Source of the DNA: Pochonia chlamydosporia 170
Lineage: Eukaryota; Ascomycota; Sordariomycetes; Hypocreales; Clavicipitaceae
Assembly (NCBI RefSeq): GCF_001653235.2
Contig: NC_035792.1
Location: 372,001-436,000, forward strand
Direction: 5' to 3'
DNA length: 64,000 nucleotides
The notes beneath the pieces are model-generated. The model did no database searches. It was not told the origin of the DNA and was given only the letters and a program-made list of their open reading frames with translations. This document shows positions 57,451 through 64,000 of the stretch, piece after piece. The translations under genes and the position numbers were made by a program. Position 1 is the stretch's first letter, and every line of letters starts with the position of its first letter.

Positions 57451-59649
57451 ATGCGGGCGGCAACTCTGTTATTGTCCTGGGCAGTCGGCACGGCTTTTGC
57501 CTTGCCGTCACCACAGCCACACCAGGATTACGATAACCATCATGATCATCATGATCACCATGGGGGTTCGTGTAACGCACCTGATGATGCCATTGTGAAG
57601 CTGTTGAAGGGTCTACCAGGAGCCCAGCCCTTTTGCTCTGCCCTGCTTCACATCCCCTGCGATGTTGTGACCAAGACAAAGACCTTCACTCCCGCGCCTA
57701 CCACTGTCAAGACCACCGCTACGGTTACCAAGAACCCAGAGACACGATGCTCGAAGACGGAGACGCTCACAACAAGGGTCACAAACTCAATTACCAAGAC
57801 TACCACCGACTTTGTCACCAGCTCCCCCGAGGCGGTGACAGTTACGAACCATCGAACTGTAACAGTTACCGACGTACAAACTCAGGACGTGACGGATTCC
57901 ACCTACCTCACCGTCACTCGATACGTTACTGGATACATCACAAACACTGTCTTCAATACCGTTACAGATGTTGCTGCTCAGACATCTACCGACGTGGCCA
58001 CTCAGATTGTAACCGTAACCAAGTATGCTACTTCGTTCGTTACTGCCACCGTGTCGGACATGGTGACCAACTTCATCACCAACACGCACACCAACTACAT
58101 TACAGACAGCGTCACAAATGTCCACACGGCAACTGTCACTCTCTCCTTTACCAACACGGTCACAGCTACCACAACCAACGAGGTTGACCTTACTACCACG
58201 CAGACTGTGGGAGCTACGGCCACGGAAACTACTACCGTTACCGACCACGAGACTGGTTACGCGAGCGTCACGACCACGCATGACATCACGGCGACGGACT
58301 ACATAACTGCCACTTATACCACTGTACTGACGGATGTTTCTACCGTTGTCACCACTGCCATTGTGACAATTGTTCCACCACAGAAGCGTGATCTCTACAG
58401 AGGGCAGCCCATCTATACACCCAGACCATTGGCAACTATTGCTGCTAAGAAGTTGTCGAGTGCGTGCTCCAAATTGCACATTACTCCATCTACAAAGACC
58501 ATCACCGCTACCCGGACAGCCAAGCGGCCGACTTTTACAAAGACCGTCACCACGTATGTTCCTGGCAGAAAGGGTAGTTACTATGTCACCAAGACTATAA
58601 CCGACTACGTCACTACCGTTACCGGCGTTGTCTCAACCATTGTCGCCCCAACCGCTACAACTACTCTCGACGCAGTTGACTCTATTACCCAAGTTGACAC
58701 TGCCACGAGACGACTGCCGCTGACTTACACCGTCACGGATGATGAGACCACCACAATCAATGACGTTGTAACAAACTATGTCACCAGAGTTATTACATCT
58801 GTTGTTGTTGTCGATGTGACTCAGACAGCCACTCAAACTGAGGACCAGACAACTACAATGACTGAACTCAACACCGTTTCTGTCACAAACACTCAAACAG
58901 AAGATGTCACTATCTCACCAACCGTGACTGTCACAGACGATGTCACCACCACGGCTACAGACTTGACCACAGATACCGCAACTCAAGTCAAGACCGTTGA
59001 TGTAACCAACGTTGCCACCGCTCTCGTCACCTCCTCTACCACTGTCACTATCACCCAGCCAGCAACCATCTACACAACCATCACAAGCACCATTGACGCC
59101 ACCAATACCAAGCACATCACCAAGACCGTCGACGTGACCATCACCAAGACTGTGTCAACGACAACAACTACCACCGTCACCGCCACAACTACTCAAGCCG
59201 CCCCAACGTGCAACGTCAACGTGATCAAGAACGGCGGCTTCGACTCCACTTCCCTCCCTCCCTGGACATGGTCTCCTGGTCCAAACGGGAGGTACTCCTA
59301 CGTCCAAGGCCTAAACAGCTATGCTGCCTTAAATATTTACACCAACACTCCTGGGCAGGGCGTGGCATCCATCTACCAGGCATTCACTACCACTCCCGGA
59401 AAAATATACACCGTTACATTCGATTACTACGCGCTCGGCGGCAACGGAGCCTCGGCTATCACCTGCAGCGTTAATAACTCGATTACAAGCGGTGTTACCT
59501 TCCCCTTAGCTGCGTCAAGGGGCTATTGGCGGACTGGTGTATTTGCTTTCCCTGCTACGTCGTCGACTACCACGATTACGTGCAGGTTGACTACCGCCGT
59601 TTCTGCAAGTGTGTATCTGGATAATGTTGTGGCCAAGACGCCGTGTTAG
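57451..59649 (+). CDS. Thr/Val-rich secreted cell-surface (adhesin-like) protein
   Basis: A single exon of 732 residues. The ATG at 57451 is chosen because it opens a signal peptide (MRAATLLLSWAVGTAFA); the 29 codons before it lack ATG. A His/Asp-rich spacer (HDHHDHHGG) follows. Two long Thr/Val/Asp blocks in short TVTxT-like steps lie on either side of a central cysteine-bearing segment. Each block is headed by a CSxxLHI motif (Cys62 and Cys339). Between them is a dibasic KR site at 312-313, suited to Kex2-type cleavage. The C-terminal module (about 587-732; NVIKNGGFDS to YLDNVVAK) resembles a carbohydrate-binding jelly-roll of the CBM4/9 type. No GPI signal is seen. The dense Ser/Thr stretches suggest heavy O-mannosylation. 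A wall-bound or shed adhesin is the likely role (inference). Confidence 0.8.
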   Translation: MRAATLLLSWAVGTAFALPSPQPHQDYDNHHDHHDHHGGSCNAPDDAIVKLLKGLPGAQPFCSALLHIPCDVVTKTKTFTPAPTTVKTTATVTKNPETRCSKTETLTTRVTNSITKTTTDFVTSSPEAVTVTNHRTVTVTDVQTQDVTDSTYLTVTRYVTGYITNTVFNTVTDVAAQTSTDVATQIVTVTKYATSFVTATVSDMVTNFITNTHTNYITDSVTNVHTATVTLSFTNTVTATTTNEVDLTTTQTVGATATETTTVTDHETGYASVTTTHDITATDYITATYTTVLTDVSTVVTTAIVTIVPPQKRDLYRGQPIYTPRPLATIAAKKLSSACSKLHITPSTKTITATRTAKRPTFTKTVTTYVPGRKGSYYVTKTITDYVTTVTGVVSTIVAPTATTTLDAVDSITQVDTATRRLPLTYTVTDDETTTINDVVTNYVTRVITSVVVVDVTQTATQTEDQTTTMTELNTVSVTNTQTEDVTISPTVTVTDDVTTTATDLTTDTATQVKTVDVTNVATALVTSSTTVTITQPATIYTTITSTIDATNTKHITKTVDVTITKTVSTTTTTTVTATTTQAAPTCNVNVIKNGGFDSTSLPPWTWSPGPNGRYSYVQGLNSYAALNIYTNTPGQGVASIYQAFTTTPGKIYTVTFDYYALGGNGASAITCSVNNSITSGVTFPLAASRGYWRTGVFAFPATSSTTTITCRLTTAVSASVYLDNVVAKTPC

Positions 59650-60155
59650 ATGTGGGGTTTGATAGCTCTTTAAGATTCTGTGTATATATTTGGGATATTT
59701 ATTATGTGAAGATATGTTAAGAGACATGTATGTTTATGTGCTCTAATTGCATATTTCCTTTTGATGAGTTGTGTGCGTTGGGGACACCATGGAATTGGTG
59801 ATGCTGTAACTGTGTCTTGCCATTGGGAAATGTGTAGAGTGCAGCGTCAAAAGAGCTTGTAGGTTGCGAGGGACTTCATTTTGGAACGGTTTCTTTGTAT
59901 CGAGGCCGGTTTTCGGATGTTAACTTCGTGTTAGGCACTACCCAATATATCATTACGGATCTCATCCTTTTGGTTTTAGGGGCGAGTGGAAATGTCTGTT
60001 GTAACTTATTGATAGCAAGTTCGATGGGTTAGATACATTGATGAAGTACGATGATGTTTGTTCAGCTTGATAGAAGTTTCGTTTCGCAATTACCAGAGAG
60101 TTGTTAGTGAGCATTGAATCGGCGCGAATGGAGATTGGACTCGAAGCATCGATTT
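59650..60155. other. Intergenic, 506 nt
   Basis: 3' flanks of the surface-protein gene and of the minus-strand small gene. Nothing else is recognised. Confidence 0.5.
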
Positions 60156-60866
60156 CTAGCTTGACAACGGCGATAAACGCAATTTGAACTCAAAAGAAGT
60201 TTCGCGATACAACTGTTCAGATTGTGCGGAAGTCCTATTGCCAAGGGTACGCCGAGTTACGAGATACATCGTGTCAGTCGTCTGTACAACATCGTTGTCC
60301 AACTCCTTCACTTTGCACCAAGGAGGGCTCTGAGAGTCGCCAATACTCTTCTCGTACATGTTCCTTGCGGCGTTGTTGACGTCAAAGTCGGCCGCATTCT
60401 CCAAGCCTGCTCCAAGAAGTGCCTTGTCGCGATAGTTATGGAGGTCCGCTCCGTCGTACGGCTCGCCCTTGAGGTGTCCTCCCTTGTTGCCGCTGGTGTG
60501 GCTCAGGAACTCGCGCAGGCCGCAAAGTGTCTACATTAAATAGTCCCTTGAATGGATAAAAGAAAGAATCTGAAAGATTGAAGGCGAAGAACCAACGTCG
60601 GTTCCAAGAGTGCCAAGTGAAGAGGAAGGAAAGGAATGAAGGGCAACTCCGAGCAGGCCAATGCAAAGGTGTAGAGAGACCACACAGAGCATATGGGAGT
60701 ATATCTTGCATAGTCGGGCGACGACAGCCTTGCCGGCAATACTATGTTATAACTAGTTACCATATCAGGAATAGTTCATGCCCCTGCCAAGTGTGGATGG
60801 CTTACGGGTCGGCTCCTCTGCAGCCACATTCTTAGTGCCGACGCTATTCTGTCGAAACCATGACAT
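60156..60866 (-). CDS. Unknown protein, middle of gene unresolved
   Basis: The 3' exon (60530-60156) encodes about 124 residues in one frame after a TGTAG acceptor. It contains LKGEPYDGADLHNY and AADFDVNNAARNMYEKS, then runs to the stop. A convincing first exon begins at the ATG at 60866 (MSWFRQNSVGTKNV) and ends at a GTAAGC donor at 60805 in phase 1. The exon between them cannot be placed uniquely: acceptor options near 60745 give several frames. The family is not recognised; no signal peptide or membrane helix is visible. Residue patterns are protein-like and strongly non-random in both terminal exons. Function unknown. Confidence 0.45.
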
Positions 60867-61221
60867 ACCAGTCATGTAGATGGAGTACTCGGAAACAGGA
60901 GAAGGTGATTCGATTTTTTTTCAGGTTTCCTAACGTGGTGGTGCTCCGAATGACACCTCCTGCCTTGACTTACACCCGGCGATTGGGTCGTGCAATAAAG
61001 CTCTGCCCACTTTCAGCTGGCTTTTGGGTCTTCCATAGGCTGGTTCCACATACTTTGGCGCGAGTACTACGGTCTTTTCAGATATGCGGACGACTTTTCT
61101 CTCCGCATCCTCTCAAGAGCTCCGTATGACTTGTAGTTGCTGTTACACGGCAAGGCTCCGTGCTTCTATTAGCTTCTGTCACGCGCACAAGTGCCGAATG
61201 ATATTGTTCTTGTGTACTCTT
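60867..61221. other. Intergenic, 355 nt
   Basis: Between two minus-strand genes: the promoter side of the unresolved small gene and the 3' flank of the 2EXR gene. Nothing else is recognised. Confidence 0.45.
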
Positions 61222-62172
61222 CTAGTCCCAGAACGGCCGATGTTTCGCAAAAAAATCGGTGGGGTTCTCCAGTTCTTCGTCTGTGGCCTCGACAATAGAT
61301 TTGGTCCTTTGGTCGACAATGTGGTCTTTCCAGTTGGGACCAGGAAAATACGCCTGCAAGCGCTTCTGGTGGAACTTCTTTTCGACGCGAAGGTAGTTGG
61401 TTGGCGTCAACCACTCCCTCTCCGTAATACCATTCTCGAGAATAATGACCCGTGCATAATAAGGGGCAGGCTTTTCTACCTCGGACCAGTTGTACCATTG
61501 CTGAAAAACTCGAAACCAATCCGCGCAGACTTCGCGAACTGCGTGGTCAAAGTCACTACGGCGGGCATACGCCATCTCGAAAGTGATGTCCTTCAGTGAT
61601 GGCAGGTTCTTTTCTATCCAAAAATGGTCCTTGTCTTCCATGTACTCTTCTGTGTAGAATCCGGTGTATCCATGTATTTCATATTCTATGACAACATGAA
61701 GATGTTGTGTTTGGGTGAACCAAGGATGGCGGGCGACGATGTAGAGGAGCTCATCTGTGAATCGAATGGTGTCAATGTCGAAGCGGAACCAGCTTGGCAA
61801 GCCTCCTCCTGGCTTCACTGGTTCTGCAAATATGAATTTCAAGAATTCTCGCGACTCCTTGCACGCCCGGTAGGCTGCAGATGCCTTGACCACAAAGTGT
61901 AAGCAAGAGCTTCCGTCGGATAGCTTAACATAGCCATAGTACCGGCGAAAGTTGGAAAACAGTGGTGGAGTAGTGTAGTATGCCACTTCCTCTGGAGTGC
62001 ACCATGACATGTCCTCTGGAAGGTCTTCGGGGAGCTCCTCGTCTTCGCGTGGGGGCAGTCCTTTGTCAAATGTGAGTGTCATCGGCCCGAGCGTGGCAAG
62101 CCATATCCTGCGCCTAATGTCCACAGGAAATTGAGAAAACAGCGGAAACGCCGTCATTGGTTGCTCATCCAT
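61222..62172 (-). CDS. 2EXR-domain fungal protein
   Basis: A single exon of 316 residues from the ATG at 62172; the longer frame starts only with GTG. The N-terminal FPLFSQFPVDIRRRIWLATLGP is the 2EXR signature of large fungal families. Spaced further blocks follow: SCLHFVVKASAAYRACKESREFL (split here), FRFDIDTIRF and ENLPSLKDITFEMA-like segments. No catalytic or membrane features appear. The family is common in dothideomycetes and sordariomycetes and often lies in genome regions with lineage-specific genes. Its role is unknown. It ends with FFAKHRPFWD. Confidence 0.85.
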   Translation of the reverse strand: MDEQPMTAFPLFSQFPVDIRRRIWLATLGPMTLTFDKGLPPREDEELPEDLPEDMSWCTPEEVAYYTTPPLFSNFRRYYGYVKLSDGSSCLHFVVKASAAYRACKESREFLKFIFAEPVKPGGGLPSWFRFDIDTIRFTDELLYIVARHPWFTQTQHLHVVIEYEIHGYTGFYTEEYMEDKDHFWIEKNLPSLKDITFEMAYARRSDFDHAVREVCADWFRVFQQWYNWSEVEKPAPYYARVIILENGITEREWLTPTNYLRVEKKFHQKRLQAYFPGPNWKDHIVDQRTKSIVEATDEELENPTDFFAKHRPFWD

Positions 62173-64000
62173 GGCGGGCACATTTATCTCGTGATGTAAT
62201 CAAGTCTGCGAAGCAATGCCGGAGCAGCAGTTAACTGCACAAGCCCACTATCTGGACCAAGGTTGAAGAAAAAAAACTCACAAGGCTGCAGGGGTGCTGC
62301 GCGAAAGAAACAAGCTTGGTGTTAAGAATCCTGGCTGAATTTTTCATCTGCAATGTAACGCTCGCCAAAGGTCCCATGGCCTCTGACTGAGAAGACCGGT
62401 CTCTAGCGTCAAAACTATCCAATATAAGCTCGGCGGCAGTGCAAATATGGCAAGTGGAACAAAGCGATTTTCCCAGATCCCAGATCCCGAAATGCCAATG
62501 CTATGGGTCTCCGGCCTGCTGTGGGAGACGTTGCAGGATCAAACAGACCACGCCGTTTGAAGCTTATCTGCGAGAAAAAGACAGCATGGCTTTGCAGGAG
62601 CAGAAATTTGAAGGAGGCTATGGTGAATTTCTATGTTTCGCGAGGCCGCCAAACACTGCAGTTTGGGCGACGGCCTTGTTTCCATGACGGAGTTCAGTGG
62701 AGCAGCTTCATGCGCATGTCAACATTGAAGTCAGGGCACGATCTGAGGTCGCCGAGACTCCTCGTTTGCTCGTTGTGAAGCACTACAGCTGCAGCCCTGG
62801 TTCTGGTAACCGTTTGCTGACTCATCCGCTCTCGGGACGCAGCTCTTCAACGTTGGTCCCCATTTTTGCATCCAAGTAGTGCGGCCAATGAGGCTTACCA
62901 AAACCCTCTCCATTGATTCTCGACCCTGTTTCGCTTGAGACCCCAGCAGCAGCCCCTAGACAAAAATCTCCCCGTCATAACGAAAAGTGGACCAAATGTA
63001 CCTGGTGGGCCGACTTTCTGTCCTCCCCATCGCACCATGTCCAGTCCATGGGCAACTTGATGAATTGTATAAATTTCACTGACATAGCTCCCTGGCCATT
63101 TGGTAATTCCTCAGTCTCCTCACTTTCTCAAAAATAATATTCCCAATACACATACACGACTCTTGCCTTTAAGGTAAGTGTGATCTTTTATTACAGTATG
63201 TGTGGAAAACTTCGGCGTACAGTTCTAACCGCGACATAACAGCTATAACCCGGTTAATTGTGGCAATAAATAACACTAACAGACTAACTCTTGATCCGTC
63301 TACTGCTGTTGGTATTGCCTTTGGCATTTCTAGCGCCGCACTTACGCTGTTTACAATAATTATTTTATAGCGCTAATTAAAGCTCTTAGCTCTTATAACT
63401 TGTGCTCTTCCCACATTCTAGCCTAATATAAGCAGTAGAATTTATACTACTTTACATTTACCACTCTGCGTAGAGGTTTTAACTGACGCATCACAGCCGC
63501 CCACCGCACTAGCCAGAGCCCGCCCCAGCCAACCCCACAAATCCGTCGCACCCAGGTTTCTTTTAAAGCAGGAGGTGAATTGGAGGAGGCGAGGACTTAG
63601 ACAACAGCGTGTTGCCTGGCTGTGTTTATTCGTTCTTTATTTTGGAGCAGATGGCCATTATCTTTTATTTTATTCAGTTTATACTATCGGCCCACTACAT
63701 TCCAATCCAGTCATGCCACGAAACCACGCATTATACCACGTCCTCTGTGCTTACCTTTAGCCACAGAGGTGGTATGGCGGGTTTGGCGGGCTTCACCACA
63801 GGGAAAGGAGCCGTTTCACCCAATACATCAGAGAACCCGCCTTCGAATAAATATTGACCTGCATCTCCCATCCAGAAAGTCTTGCTGCTCGAATTCTCTT
63901 CCCACCCACTTCCCACAAACGAGTCTGCTGCGAGCACATCTCACACTGGAGCATCCACTCCTGCCCACCCCAACGAGAATGAGACAGGCTCCAATGTGGG
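62173..64000. other. Intergenic, 1.8 kb, to window end
   Basis: No gene is supported. An A/T-rich patch lies at 63171-63480. The last 500 nt hold short frames only. A gene could begin beyond the window. Confidence 0.45.
63171..63480. repeat. AT-rich patch, possible decayed repeat
   Basis: The patch is markedly A/T-rich compared with its flanks, with repeated CTAAT/TTAGC-like words (for example near 63365-63395). Such patches often mark old repeats worn down by RIP-type C-to-T change. No open frame or terminal repeat is visible, so the identity is unproven. Confidence 0.35.

Overview
The window is nuclear DNA of a filamentous ascomycete (Pezizomycotina), most likely a sordariomycete. That placement is an inference from gene content and gene structure, not a database match. 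Nearly all genes carry short GT-AG introns (about 48-113 nt) with CTAAC, CTGAC or ACTAAC branch sites. Typical fungal families are present: a sterol C-24(28) reductase, a Zn2Cys6 factor, a CFEM-PTH11-type receptor, a LysM effector, a NACHT-ankyrin NLR, and DUF7730, 2EXR and DUF3712 proteins. No operons, prokaryotic signals or CRISPR arrays are seen. Several gene models below were built exon by exon, and their summed lengths divide by three.

Layout. 0-8 kb: the 3' half of an MFS transporter cut by the window edge, a five-exon NACHT-ankyrin NLR (1564-5731) and, on the minus strand, a DUF7730 protein. 9-12 kb: a large three-module gene (FAD/berberine-bridge oxidase, P-loop kinase resembling human-type phosphomevalonate kinase, adenine-phosphoribosyltransferase-like domain) broken by two single-base frame losses. 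13-21 kb: a putative small secreted cysteine-rich protein, a secreted class 3 lipase, two proteins of unknown function and a glutathione S-transferase-like protein. 20.8-27.2 kb: a dynamin/Mx-type GTPase with an ambiguous C-terminus, an aminodeoxychorismate-lyase-like enzyme, a conserved fungal protein and an ACT-domain protein. 28.8-35.5 kb: a DUF3712 protein, a small secreted protein, and ERG4 head to head with a Zn2Cys6 regulator. 36-45.7 kb: a tiny C2H2 zinc-finger ORF, an 83-residue protein, an amidohydrolase, a LysM effector, a second small secreted protein and an unusual SDR. 45.7-51.4 kb: a gene-poor stretch. 51.4-62.2 kb: a CFEM receptor, an MFS permease with a 15-nt microexon, a Thr/Val-rich cell-surface protein, a small unresolved gene and a 2EXR protein. 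62.2-64 kb: no gene recognised, with an AT-rich patch.

How the genes fit together. There is no clear single biosynthetic cluster. The window is rich in genes that fungi use at the interface with hosts or neighbours: secreted lipase, LysM effector, small secreted proteins, a CFEM receptor, a surface adhesin-like protein and an NLR. These are interspersed with housekeeping metabolism (ergosterol, pABA/folate). The most unusual item is the oxidase-kinase-phosphoribosyltransferase fusion at 9261-11871.
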